Shown here: positions 27,963 through 37,376 of the stretch, piece by piece
Layout of the letters: each line of letters opens with the position of its first letter
Numbering within the stretch: position 1 is the stretch's first letter
Source of the DNA: an uncultured delta proteobacterium
GTDB taxonomy: Bacteria > Desulfobacterota > Desulfobulbia > Desulfobulbales > Desulfocapsaceae
Direction: 5' to 3'
Assembly (NCBI GenBank): GCA_903875445.1
Contig: CAIQWD010000023.1
Span: forward strand, 19,051-83,050
DNA length: 64,000 nt
The notes under the pieces: generated by a model
Told to the model about the DNA's origin: nothing
The model's input: the letters and a program-made list of their open reading frames with translations, nothing else
Databases searched by the model: none
Translations under genes and position numbers: made by a program

Positions 27963-30900
27963 ATGAACATTTTTTATCCCGATATTCTGCCGATAAGCGC
28001 CCATAAGGATGCTATTATCGCTGCCTTGCACCGGCACCAGGTTATTGTCGTTGCCGGAGAAACAGGATCAGGTAAAACAACGCAGCTGGCGAAAATGGGG
28101 CTGGAGGCTTTTCCCGACAGTGATCTGCTGATCGGTTGCACCCAACCGCGACGCATTGCCGCATCCACCGTATCCGCTAGGGTTGCCGAAGAATTGGGAC
28201 CGCTCGCCCATCTGGTCGGCTATAAAATTCGTTTCCATGACCATACGTCTCCCTCCACCAGAATCAAATTCATGACCGATGGCGTGCTCCTTGCCGAAAC
28301 CCGCAAGGATAGGCTTCTCGCCAAATACGGTATCCTGATCATTGATGAGGCGCATGAACGAAGTCTGAATATTGATTTTCTTCTCGGTTACCTCAAACAA
28401 CTGCTGCCCCGTCGTCCCGATCTGAAGGTCATCATCACCTCGGCGACCATCGACACCCAGGCCTTTGCCGACCATTTCGGTGGGGTGCCGATCCTTACGG
28501 TCGCCGGCCGCTCCTACCCGGTGGTCGTGCGTTATTGCCCTCCTGAAGAGGATGCAACAGGCGAAAGGGACGAAACGCTCGATCATTGTCTGCAAACTGT
28601 TTACGACCTCTATGGCAAAGAGCCGAAGGGTGATATTCTCGTCTTCCTGCCGACCGAAAAAGATATTCGCGAAGCCTGTCTGGTCCTCGAAAAAAAAATC
28701 CCGGAAGCCGTTGTCCTGCCGCTTTTTGGCCGCTTGCCGGCGGTCGACCAACGACGGATCTTCCAGCGGTTCAAGCAGGTAAAAATTGTCCTCGCCACCA
28801 ATGTCGCCGAGACCTCGATTACCGTCCCCGGCATCCGCTACGTCGTTGACAGCGGCCTTGCGCGGATCTCCTATTATAATGTTCGGGCAAAGACTACCAG
28901 CCTGCCGATAACCAGAATTTCCAGGGCCGGTTGCGATCAGCGCAAAGGCAGATGCGGCCGCGTAGGTCCGGGAATCTGCATTCGACTCTATTCGGAAGAG
29001 GATTATAATGACCGGCCGGAATACACCTTGCCGGAACTGCAACGGTCAAATCTGGCAGAGGTTATTCTCCAGATGATTTCCCTGGAACTTGGTCATCCCG
29101 AGGATTTTCCGTTTCTCGACCCTCCCCACAAAAGCGCCATCAAAGAAGGCTATCAGCTGCTCAGCGAACTCGGGGCGATAAACGACGGAAGGCACTTAAC
29201 CGAAAAGGGAAAGGTTATGGCCGATCTGCCTATTGATCCGTGTATTTCCCGGATCATTATTGAGGCAAAGGAAAACAATTGTCTCAAGGAGATAAAGATC
29301 ATTGCCGCCGTCCTGGCCATTCAGGACCCGCGCATCCGCCCGGTCGATCATGAAAAAGAGGCGGATGAGGTCCACAAAATATTTCTCCATCCCCAATCCG
29401 ATTTCATGACCCTGCTGAACATCTGGAATTCGTTCCACGATGTCCAAGATAAGGTGAAGTCATGGTCACGGCTGAAAAAATACTGCAAGGGGTACTTTCT
29501 TTCCTATCAGCGAATGCGCGAATGGATTGACCTGCATGATCAGCTGGAACGCATTCTTAGCCTGAGAGGCGAGTTTACCGATAATACCGTCAGTGCGTCC
29601 TATGAGCAGATTCATAAGGCTTTACTCGCCGGTTTTTTGCGCAACCTGGCGCGAAAAAAACTCGGCCGGCAATATCAGGGTGCCCATAACCGGGAGTTGA
29701 TGATCTTTCCCGGCTCGCACCAATTCATGAAGGGCGGGCAATGGCTGGTGGCCGCATCGTTTATCGAGACAACCCGGCTCTATGCCCTGACCGTTGCCAC
29801 CATCGAACCGGAATGGATCGAGCCGATAGCCGGCCATCTCTGCAAATATTCCTGGTTTAACACGCACTGGCAGAAAAAAACCGGTCAGGTGGTCGCCGAG
29901 GAGACGGTCACCCTCTTTGGCCTGATACTGAGTGCCGGGAATACGGTAAATTTTGCCAGGCGCCATAAAAAGAATATCGCCGAGGCTAGGAATATTTTTG
30001 TCCAAGCGGCCCTGGTCCAGGGGGAACTCACTGGAACCTATCCTTTTCTGCGACATAACCAGGGGCTCATCGCAAAATGGCAGGCGGTGGAAGAGAAACT
30101 GCGGGTTCGCACCATCGTGGTCGACGACCTGTCGATTTATCGGTTCTATGCCGATAAAATCCCTGCCGATGTCTATGATCAGGGAACCTTAAACCGTTTT
30201 CTGAAAGAGAACCGGGTGTCTCTGATGATGAGCGATGAGGATGTCCTGAAGCGAAAACCGGACGCACTGGAACTCATCGATTATCCGCCGACACTGAGCC
30301 TTGGCGCCATGCAGCTTCGCCTGGAATATCATTTTGAGCCGGGTTCCGAGAGGGATGGGGTTACCTTCAGGCTTCCCGTCGACTTTGCCGTCTCGGTCTC
30401 TCCCGCCATCTTTGACTGGCTGGTCCCGGGATTGTTGCAGGAAAAGCTGACTGTTTTGCTAAAAGCCCTGCCGAAATCCCTGCGGAAAAAAATGGTGCCG
30501 ATAAACGATACCGTAACCTGGTTATTGGACGACATGTCGCGAAACACCAGTTCTCTTTATGCTTCCCTTGAAGCAGCCATCCTGAAACGCTTTAAGATAT
30601 TGGTGCAACGTACCGATTGGTCGGAAGAATTGCCCCTTCATCTGCAACCCCGCTTTGTTCTTTTCGATGACGACGGCAAGGAACTCTGTGCCGGTCGCAA
30701 TCTCAGGAATCTGCTGGATTGCCGGTCGGGCGATAAACATCGACCGCAGGAACCGACCCTGCAAAAGGATGGCGAAAAGATAGTCAATCGGTGGCTGGGG
30801 ACGGAACACAGGGATTGGGATTTTCATGGACTGCCTGCCGCCATCCCTGCCTTTACGCGGCAAGGAGAGGTTTCCGGGTTTCTTTACCCGGTTCTCGTAC

Positions 30901-31712
30901 CGCAAGCGGATAAAGGCTGCGTCGTCATCGAATTTGTGAAAAATATGCGGCTGGCAGAACAAAAAAACTTAAGCGGCACCCTCTTTCTCTTCAGACTGCA
31001 ATTCGCCGACCAGTTCAAGGCCTTGAAAAAGATGTGTGCAACAACATTTTCCGGGCCATCGGCGATCTGCTTGTTGGATTTTGATTTGCCGCACAAAGAG
31101 GTCGTTGAGGCGCTGCTGGATTTTCTCCTTTACCACATCTTCGGTCCCCTGCCTCCAGGGATTATTGAAGAAAATGAATTCCTGGCAAAGGCAGCAGATG
31201 TCAGGGCGCGGGGCCTGTACGCTTTGGGCAAGAAACTGTGCGAGGATTTTTTAGCCCTCTTGCGGAAACGGCGCACCGTCTTCGATTCCCTGCGGAAAAT
31301 CTTTACCCCGGAAAACAGAAATCGCTTGTATCTTCCCGAGAAAGAAGCCGAATTTCATGCCCATCTGAGCGACATTTTCCCGAAAAATCTGTTCATGCAG
31401 CGGCACTTGGTGTCTTTTTCCGACCTTGACCGGCAGTTGCAATGCCTACTTATCCGCATCGAGAGATTTTACGCCAATCCAGCAAAGGACAGTCAGAAGG
31501 CGGCACCACTCACCAAACATCTCCGTAACCTGGCGCAGCTCACGGCTAAAAGAGAAGAATTATCGAAGGAGGCTCTCGAATGTGTCGACATCTACAAAAC
31601 GATGGTCAACGAATACAGGATCGCCCTGTTTTCGCCGGAACTAAAGACACGTCAGTCAATATCCGAGAAAAAACTTGAGACTCAATGGAAGCTGACCCTG
31701 GCAAGGTGTTGA
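27963..31712 (+). CDS. hrpA: ATP-dependent RNA helicase HrpA
   Basis: DEAH-box helicase of the HrpA family, in E. coli involved in rescue of stalled ribosomes and RNA turnover. The 1249-aa product has Walker A GETGSGKTTQL near residue 33, the DEAH box IIDEAHERSLN near 128, SATID near 161, and the helicase C domain with NVAETSITVPG near 280 and QRKGRCGRVGPG near 320, then OB-like, and the long C-terminal domain found only in HrpA. The open frame continues upstream to 27855, but that part covers the palindromic repeat; conservation begins at MNIFYPDILPIS, so the ATG at 27963 was chosen. It converges on the hybrid kinase with an eight-base gap. Confidence 0.94.
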   Translation: MNIFYPDILPISAHKDAIIAALHRHQVIVVAGETGSGKTTQLAKMGLEAFPDSDLLIGCTQPRRIAASTVSARVAEELGPLAHLVGYKIRFHDHTSPSTRIKFMTDGVLLAETRKDRLLAKYGILIIDEAHERSLNIDFLLGYLKQLLPRRPDLKVIITSATIDTQAFADHFGGVPILTVAGRSYPVVVRYCPPEEDATGERDETLDHCLQTVYDLYGKEPKGDILVFLPTEKDIREACLVLEKKIPEAVVLPLFGRLPAVDQRRIFQRFKQVKIVLATNVAETSITVPGIRYVVDSGLARISYYNVRAKTTSLPITRISRAGCDQRKGRCGRVGPGICIRLYSEEDYNDRPEYTLPELQRSNLAEVILQMISLELGHPEDFPFLDPPHKSAIKEGYQLLSELGAINDGRHLTEKGKVMADLPIDPCISRIIIEAKENNCLKEIKIIAAVLAIQDPRIRPVDHEKEADEVHKIFLHPQSDFMTLLNIWNSFHDVQDKVKSWSRLKKYCKGYFLSYQRMREWIDLHDQLERILSLRGEFTDNTVSASYEQIHKALLAGFLRNLARKKLGRQYQGAHNRELMIFPGSHQFMKGGQWLVAASFIETTRLYALTVATIEPEWIEPIAGHLCKYSWFNTHWQKKTGQVVAEETVTLFGLILSAGNTVNFARRHKKNIAEARNIFVQAALVQGELTGTYPFLRHNQGLIAKWQAVEEKLRVRTIVVDDLSIYRFYADKIPADVYDQGTLNRFLKENRVSLMMSDEDVLKRKPDALELIDYPPTLSLGAMQLRLEYHFEPGSERDGVTFRLPVDFAVSVSPAIFDWLVPGLLQEKLTVLLKALPKSLRKKMVPINDTVTWLLDDMSRNTSSLYASLEAAILKRFKILVQRTDWSEELPLHLQPRFVLFDDDGKELCAGRNLRNLLDCRSGDKHRPQEPTLQKDGEKIVNRWLGTEHRDWDFHGLPAAIPAFTRQGEVSGFLYPVLVPQADKGCVVIEFVKNMRLAEQKNLSGTLFLFRLQFADQFKALKKMCATTFSGPSAICLLDFDLPHKEVVEALLDFLLYHIFGPLPPGIIEENEFLAKAADVRARGLYALGKKLCEDFLALLRKRRTVFDSLRKIFTPENRNRLYLPEKEAEFHAHLSDIFPKNLFMQRHLVSFSDLDRQLQCLLIRIERFYANPAKDSQKAAPLTKHLRNLAQLTAKREELSKEALECVDIYKTMVNEYRIALFSPELKTRQSISEKKLETQWKLTLARC

Positions 31713-31719
31713 TGTTCTG

Positions 31720-33720
31720 TCAGGTATTGAAAACCATACCGGTAATATGTTTCAAACTGTCCATGGAGTAGGGCTTCGGCAGGGTGTTGACGAAACCGTA
31801 TTTCCGACAGTCGTCCATGACCGGATGCAGGATGGTACCGCTCATGGCGATAATCTGCAGCGTTTCATCCATCTCATGCAGTAAGCGACAGGTCTCCACG
31901 GCCGATTCGCCGTTGGCATCTGACAGATCGAGGATAATGAGCGGCCGGGGCAGAAGCGGATCGCCGGCGAAATGCTGCATCTCCTCCATCGCTTCAGCCC
32001 GGTTTGCGGCCTTGGCGACCAAATACCCCAAATGCTCCAGCATGATTCTGCCGATCTCTCGCATCTGGTCATCCGCGTCAATCAGCAACACATGTCGATC
32101 CGCGACACTAGCGGTTTTACCAGTACTCTCCTGATCGCCCCTGCCCTGCATGACCGGCAGATAAAAGGAAACGGTTGTTCCCGCCCCCGCTTCGGAATGG
32201 ACGACAACATGTCCGCCATGGTTGCGAAGCGTCGCATATACCACCGTCAGGCCAAGCCCCATACCCTTGAGGGAGCCCCGCTCCTTGGTGGAGTAATACG
32301 GATCAAAAATCCTAAAGAGCAGTTCACGGTCTATGCCCTTACCGAAATCGCGGAATTCTATCTTGGCATAGGTCCCGGCAGAAACATATTGTCCGGACAT
32401 CAGGCGCGGGGTATCAAAGGTGCTCTTCCCGAGACGTATCTCGATCCTCCCGCCGTCAGCCGCCTCAAGGCCGTTTTTCAGAACATTGGCAATTGCCTGA
32501 CCGATCTCTTCCGGGTCGACATACACCAGGCAATCCTCACAGTCCGCATAAATCCTGTAGTCACCCGATTCCTCCAGGTAGAAACCATCCACGGCAGTGC
32601 GAACGAGTTGGCCGATGCCGACGGTCTCTCTGCTGACGATACCAAAGTTGGAAAAACAGGAAATCTGTCTGGTCAAATCGACGGCAACCAGTGCCGCCTT
32701 TCTCGCCTGCTCGATAAGCTTGACCCGTTCGTCGCTGCTCTGATTTTTTCCGTAGAGAGCGAGAATATCGAGATTGCCGCAGATTACCGTCAGCAGGTTG
32801 TTGAAATCATGGGCAACGCCCCCGGCCATGCAGCTCATTGCATCCATTTTTTTTACCAGCTTGATGGCGTTGTCAAGCTCCTTGTTATGCTGCTCTGCCT
32901 GATATTGCCTGGTAATATCACGGAGGATGCAGAGCCCGAACACATCCTCGGCCTCGGCCACCGGCATGAACCATCCGATAATCACCCGGCCTTGAAGTTG
33001 CAGGGGTGCTTCCTCGAAAATCTCAAATCCCCCCATCCCTTGGGCGATGAGTTGCTCGTTGGTCCATTGTTTAATGGGTTCGCGCAGGTGTCCCCAGTCT
33101 ATTGCCTCGGCAAAGGCCATGCCGATAAGCAGTTCTTCCCGAGTGGAAAGAATCTCGAGGACCGATCGGTTGGCGGTAACGATTTTTCCATGATTGCTCA
33201 GTTCGAGGATGCCTTCATCAAGATTGGCAAGGATCATGGCCAAATGCCGCTTATCTAAGAGGAGTTCACTCGTTACCGTCGATGGTTTTAGCCCGAAAGG
33301 AATTCGGGCATCTTTTTTGTTATCCCGGGAAAGCGAGGCTTTCTGCCTTTGACCAAAGGTGTGCAGTGCTTCGCGGATGTGTTGCCGTATCTCTTTGAGA
33401 TTGCCCTTGGCAATACAAAGATCGCAATTAATATCCTCGACGATTCGTTTCTGATCTTCGAGAATAATACCTGAGAGAACGACGATGAAAACATTCTCAT
33501 GTTTTTTTGTGTGTCGCAAAATCCGACAAAGCTGCTCACCGCTGACAAGTGGCATTATCAGGTCGGTGAAAACCATTTCCGGTTCATAATCTTGAAGAAT
33601 ATCCAGAGCTTCGAGCCCTGTCCCGGCAGTTTTAACGGCACACCCTTCCTGCGTGAGTATGGTCGATACAGCTTTAAGAAATACCGGATTATTATCGACT
33701 ACAAGGGTTTTAATGGCCAT
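31720..33720 (-). CDS. Hybrid sensor histidine kinase (REC-PAS-HisKA-HATPase-REC)
   Basis: A 666-aa cytoplasmic signalling protein with no membrane segment. Order of domains: receiver 1 (about residues 3-120; acceptor Asp in VFTDLIMP), a PAS-like domain (about 165-280), dimerisation/phosphoacceptor region with MAGGVAHDFNNLLTV near 300 (His in AHDFNN), HATPase (about 400-525; NVLKNGLEAADGG, DFGKGIDRE, KGMGLGLTVV) and receiver 2 (about 545-660; acceptor Asp in IILDLSDANG). AHDFNNLL kinases typically pass phosphate along a phosphorelay. The start is the ATG with AGGA seven bases upstream; an ATG at 33750 would overlap the upstream receiver gene. Signal and target are unknown. Confidence 0.85.
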   Translation of the reverse strand: MAIKTLVVDNNPVFLKAVSTILTQEGCAVKTAGTGLEALDILQDYEPEMVFTDLIMPLVSGEQLCRILRHTKKHENVFIVVLSGIILEDQKRIVEDINCDLCIAKGNLKEIRQHIREALHTFGQRQKASLSRDNKKDARIPFGLKPSTVTSELLLDKRHLAMILANLDEGILELSNHGKIVTANRSVLEILSTREELLIGMAFAEAIDWGHLREPIKQWTNEQLIAQGMGGFEIFEEAPLQLQGRVIIGWFMPVAEAEDVFGLCILRDITRQYQAEQHNKELDNAIKLVKKMDAMSCMAGGVAHDFNNLLTVICGNLDILALYGKNQSSDERVKLIEQARKAALVAVDLTRQISCFSNFGIVSRETVGIGQLVRTAVDGFYLEESGDYRIYADCEDCLVYVDPEEIGQAIANVLKNGLEAADGGRIEIRLGKSTFDTPRLMSGQYVSAGTYAKIEFRDFGKGIDRELLFRIFDPYYSTKERGSLKGMGLGLTVVYATLRNHGGHVVVHSEAGAGTTVSFYLPVMQGRGDQESTGKTASVADRHVLLIDADDQMREIGRIMLEHLGYLVAKAANRAEAMEEMQHFAGDPLLPRPLIILDLSDANGESAVETCRLLHEMDETLQIIAMSGTILHPVMDDCRKYGFVNTLPKPYSMDSLKHITGMVFNT

Positions 33721-33746
33721 TAAGTTCCTGGGAAATGGATATACAA

Positions 33747-34124
33747 TCAATCAGAATTTTTCGACAATCGCCAGTCCCTGATTGCTTGGATGAGAGAGGG
33801 CATATCGAGAGGTTTGGTGAATACCTTCCAGGCACCAAGTTGCTCAGCTACCGCCAAATAAGACGCCGAACCGATTTTGCCGCCACCGGAAATGGCAATT
33901 ATGTTGACTTCCGGAAATTCTTCCCGGAATTGGCTGATCGTTTCTATCCCTTCCTGCACCGGCATGATGAGATCACAGATAACCAGTTCAACGGGACAAG
34001 ACCGATGAGCTTCAACACCTTTCCTGCCATTTTCCGCTTCAAACACTTCGAGGCCTTCCCGCACCAACCACATGCGGATAAGTTCCCGGATCCGAGCATC
34101 ATCATCGATTATGAGAACTTTCAT
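33747..34124 (-). CDS. Stand-alone receiver domain response regulator
   Basis: A 125-aa CheY-like single receiver. The acidic pair is in IIDDDARIREL, the phospho-acceptor Asp in VICDLIMPVQEG near residue 53, a switch Thr/Ser region in IAISGG near 82 and the conserved Lys in FTKPLDMP near 102. It has no output domain, so it probably acts as a phosphorelay shuttle or protein-binding regulator for the adjacent hybrid kinase, whose gene begins 26 bases after its stop. Start at MKVLIIDDD has AAGGAAGAGAGG directly upstream; an ATG 30 bases earlier is possible. Confidence 0.85.
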   Translation of the reverse strand: MKVLIIDDDARIRELIRMWLVREGLEVFEAENGRKGVEAHRSCPVELVICDLIMPVQEGIETISQFREEFPEVNIIAISGGGKIGSASYLAVAEQLGAWKVFTKPLDMPSLIQAIRDWRLSKNSD

Positions 34125-34167
34125 CCTCTCTTCCTTCCCTTGACCGGCAATCATACATTGTCGCCAC

Positions 34168-36450
34168 TTACTGTCTGAAAATTACATCTTTAAAAAAACT
34201 GACCATCTTTCGCCTTCTGCCAGCCATTATTAACTGCTCAGGAATGAGGTCAGTCTGCTTTATCTTCATTACCGACATCTTGTATTCGATATGACTTGCC
34301 AGACGGTTGTCAATGTACCAGGCATACATAAGCCCCATCAACAGCCCCGGTGGAGTGAACCCCTCGCCTTTGTTGATCAGGCGGGTATAATGGTTTTCAT
34401 CCTCCGTGCTGCACATCCGCGCAAGTGCAAGAAACGATCTTATCTGCTCATGGCTGAGAAAGCACCTGCGTCGATCTTCTTCCTTGAGGTAAAGGTGATA
34501 CACCCGACCAAGAGGCAGGCTATCAATCTTCACCTCACGCATCTCCTTTTTCTCGGCATAATTGCCAAGAAGCGATTCCCCTAAAGCGATCATCAGAGCA
34601 ATCTCCAGTTTTTGCCGGACTCCGATCTGATCCCCTCTTATTTTAATGGATCTGTCTTCCGGATCGAAAAAAGAAAAGACATTATCCCATTGCTGGTCCC
34701 TGTTCCAGTATTGTCGGTCTATACAGTGGATCGCATCGAAATAGTTGAGGTGATGCAGGGGAATGACTGGATGATTCCAAAGGATGTCACAGAGATCGGC
34801 CTTTAACTCCTGATCATCGATCTTCGGATCGTTTCCGACGCAATGAATCTCCACCGTTTTCAGTTTTTCTTTGATGCCGGTATACTTTTGACATGGCAGG
34901 ATGCGTGCTCCATCCGGAGGCTCATAACGGGTGGGAAGGCTATTTTTTTCTCCGCTATCCGCTTCGGGGCTGAGAAGAAAACAGCTGCGCCCGTTATACA
35001 GTCCTTTTATCGCCAGGGCAAGAATGTCCGGATCGTGTTGTATGACTCCGGTTTCCACCAGGGCTTCCCGTGAATACACGCCGCATTCGATGGGAATATA
35101 ATGCTCGTGAAAAAGTTTGTCCCGGTCGACGAAGATGGGAATCTTCCCCTCAACCGCATACCTTTGCAGGACCGATGCCGGAATGTCATTGAGAGAAATG
35201 CAGAGTACCTCGTTAAAGAGACCTTCTGTACCTCCCGGTATATTCTTTTCATAGGCGCGGATCATGTCCGACACATGAAATTTCCTCTCTGGATCGGCAA
35301 TACTCAGATCGGTTTCTCCCGCCTGGACCCAGAGGTTCGAAACCAACACCTTCAAGGCTTTACGGTTGTTGCGCACCGCGTCGGCCAGGCCGGGTACCTT
35401 GAACACCGGAATGATTGACGAATACAAACTGCCCGGGGCGAGGATCAAAATATCGGCACCTTCGATATCCGCCAAGACCTCGTCGTATATTCGAATGGTA
35501 TCGCAATAGTCCACCTGGACACTGTCGACGGGGAAGCCGCGGCGCGACTCGCTCAGCTTGTGTTCGCCGACTATCTCGACACCGTTGGTATACAATACCC
35601 GCAGCTGGGCCGGTGTAGAAGTACAGGGAAGAACCGCCCTTTCACAGGCACCAATTACTTTGGCGAGAGCATTGATGCCTTTAAAAATTGCCGCATGCAG
35701 CAGTTCTTGCTTTTGCGAAAGCTGCTCACTTGAGATATTCTGATCGACTTCTCGGTAAACGGCGGCGGCAAGCAATAAATTGCCGAGACAGTGCGGGCGT
35801 TTCAGCGTTGCCGCCAAACGCTTATCGGAAAAGAGATATTCCAGCAGATATTTCAGATACTGCCCCAAGGCTCTGGGCAGTTCACTCATTCGACCGACAA
35901 CATCTTGGAACTGCTCGGTTGCCTTGATAAACGGCCGGGTAAAGCGCAGGTTGAAGATTTCGGCAAGGTTTGTGGCAATTTTACCCGCCTCGAAGGTATC
36001 AATAGTATATCTTTTCTGCAGATTGCTGCTTTCTATGGACGACAACAACACATGCCGCATGTCGCCAACGGCAACAAGCGGCAGATCTTTGAGCAGTTCT
36101 CCTGTCGAGCCGCCGTTATCGGTGACACAGACAATCGACCGTGTCTGCGGGAAGATTTCCTTTAGACCGACAAAGGGTTTTTTTGCCCAGTTTTCTCTGC
36201 GTGAATCGCCGCCGACAATATTCGACAACCCAGTACCCCCGCCGAAAACCACGACCTTAACATCTTCAACACTCGTTTCAAGCAGTTCCTTGCGCAAAGC
36301 GAGAAGATGTGCTTTGGCAATCGAATGTACATTGTCGGGAACTCCGCGGAGAACAAGATCGACAATTTTCTCACGGAGATCGACCTGGGGCAGGAGATCC
36401 AGCGGTGAGAGCCGCACTTGCTGAATTTCCCTCAGTTTCTGAAGTATCAA
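34168..36450 (-). CDS. CofD/YvcK-family protein with large extra domain
   Basis: A protein of about 760 aa (start uncertain). Residues about 60-430 form a CofD/YvcK-like domain: VVVFGGGTGLSNIVGG near residue 66, CVTDNGGSTGELLKD near 108 and GDMRHVLLSSIE near 127, then APGSLYSSIIPVF near 345. YvcK proteins bind UDP-sugars and control cell-envelope and carbon metabolism; CofD transfers 2-phospholactate. Family members are usually 300-440 aa, so the roughly 300-aa C-terminal part (HCVGNDPKID, NYFDAIHCIDRQYW, SFFDPEDRSIKIRGD) is an addition I do not recognise. The TTG at 36450 follows AAGAGG; the frame is open up to 36597, but that overlaps kdsB. It is downstream of kdsB and upstream of the receiver gene. 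Confidence 0.6.
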   Translation of the reverse strand: MILQKLREIQQVRLSPLDLLPQVDLREKIVDLVLRGVPDNVHSIAKAHLLALRKELLETSVEDVKVVVFGGGTGLSNIVGGDSRRENWAKKPFVGLKEIFPQTRSIVCVTDNGGSTGELLKDLPLVAVGDMRHVLLSSIESSNLQKRYTIDTFEAGKIATNLAEIFNLRFTRPFIKATEQFQDVVGRMSELPRALGQYLKYLLEYLFSDKRLAATLKRPHCLGNLLLAAAVYREVDQNISSEQLSQKQELLHAAIFKGINALAKVIGACERAVLPCTSTPAQLRVLYTNGVEIVGEHKLSESRRGFPVDSVQVDYCDTIRIYDEVLADIEGADILILAPGSLYSSIIPVFKVPGLADAVRNNRKALKVLVSNLWVQAGETDLSIADPERKFHVSDMIRAYEKNIPGGTEGLFNEVLCISLNDIPASVLQRYAVEGKIPIFVDRDKLFHEHYIPIECGVYSREALVETGVIQHDPDILALAIKGLYNGRSCFLLSPEADSGEKNSLPTRYEPPDGARILPCQKYTGIKEKLKTVEIHCVGNDPKIDDQELKADLCDILWNHPVIPLHHLNYFDAIHCIDRQYWNRDQQWDNVFSFFDPEDRSIKIRGDQIGVRQKLEIALMIALGESLLGNYAEKKEMREVKIDSLPLGRVYHLYLKEEDRRRCFLSHEQIRSFLALARMCSTEDENHYTRLINKGEGFTPPGLLMGLMYAWYIDNRLASHIEYKMSVMKIKQTDLIPEQLIMAGRRRKMVSFFKDVIFRQ

Positions 36451-36526
36451 ACCTGACCTCTTAAGGTTGGAAGCTGCATGTACTCCACCTATTGTCTGTG
36501 ATTTTCCGGCAACAGTCAAACCAAAA

Positions 36527-37288
36527 TCAGGTTCCCTGCAGATATTGCTGCTCGACCCGCAGGAGTTCCTCCGGAGTATCGACTTCGATGGAATCATGCT
36601 GGGTTATGACCAATTTAATTTTATAACCGTATTCCAAGGCGCGTAATTGTTCAAGTTTCTCGAACCTCTCCCACTCCCCCTCCGGTAAGGCGACAAAAGA
36701 CAGGAGGAAACCTTTGCGATAGGCATAAAAACCGAGATGCTTATAATAGGTTGGTTTGATTGTGTCGTTCGGGTTACGTTGAAAGGGAATGGGTGACCGG
36801 GAAAAATAAAGGGCATAGAAATCCCGGTCGAATACCGTTTTCACATGGTTCGGGTCGTTTATCTCTTCCGTGCGAATAATTTTATAGATGAGTGTCGACA
36901 TCGGCAGGGCCGGATCATCAAGCAGGGGTTGGGCAACCTGTTGCACCACCTCGGCAGGAAAAAGCGGCTGATCTCCCTGGATGTTCACCACCACATCATG
37001 TTCGGAAATCTTCAGAATCTCGGCGGCCTCGGCAAGACGATCAGAGCCGGAGACATGATTTTTGCGGGTCATGACATACTCGCCACCAAAACCTTCGACG
37101 CAACGGGCAATCCGCTCATCGTCGGTGGCGACAACAACCCGGGAGAGCAATGGCACTGCCCGGGCTCGTTCCACCACATGCTCTATCATCGGTTTACCGG
37201 CAATGAGCGCCAAGGGTTTGCCGGGAAAGCGGTTCGATTCGTAACGTGCGGGAATAATAGCAATAACTTCAGGTTGTTGTTTTGACAT
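36527..37288 (-). CDS. kdsB: 3-deoxy-manno-octulosonate cytidylyltransferase
   Basis: Activates Kdo as CMP-Kdo for lipid A-core LPS. The 253-aa product has IPARYESNRFPGKPL near residue 11, the GDQPLFPAE segment near 103, HLGFYAYRKGFL near 187 and EVDTPEELLRVE near the end, all typical of KdsB. Start at MSKQQPEV was chosen because conservation begins there; a longer frame to 37357 adds 23 residues without counterpart. No clear ribosome binding site. It is divergent from rsmJ and leads the run kdsB, CofD fusion, receiver, hybrid kinase. Confidence 0.93.
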   Translation of the reverse strand: MSKQQPEVIAIIPARYESNRFPGKPLALIAGKPMIEHVVERARAVPLLSRVVVATDDERIARCVEGFGGEYVMTRKNHVSGSDRLAEAAEILKISEHDVVVNIQGDQPLFPAEVVQQVAQPLLDDPALPMSTLIYKIIRTEEINDPNHVKTVFDRDFYALYFSRSPIPFQRNPNDTIKPTYYKHLGFYAYRKGFLLSFVALPEGEWERFEKLEQLRALEYGYKIKLVITQHDSIEVDTPEELLRVEQQYLQGT

Positions 37289-37376
37289 AGCAAAGATGCT
37301 GGTTATTTCAAGGTGGGTCGGGTACTGTGTTGCTCTACCCGGGCTATAAATCATCAATATGACAAGAGGAATGGCG

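Noticed and set aside
36451..36597. Extra N-terminal residues of the CofD fusion
   Set aside because: They overlap the last 71 bases of kdsB and include no recognised motif; a TTG at 36450 with AAGAGG fits better, though the true start is uncertain.
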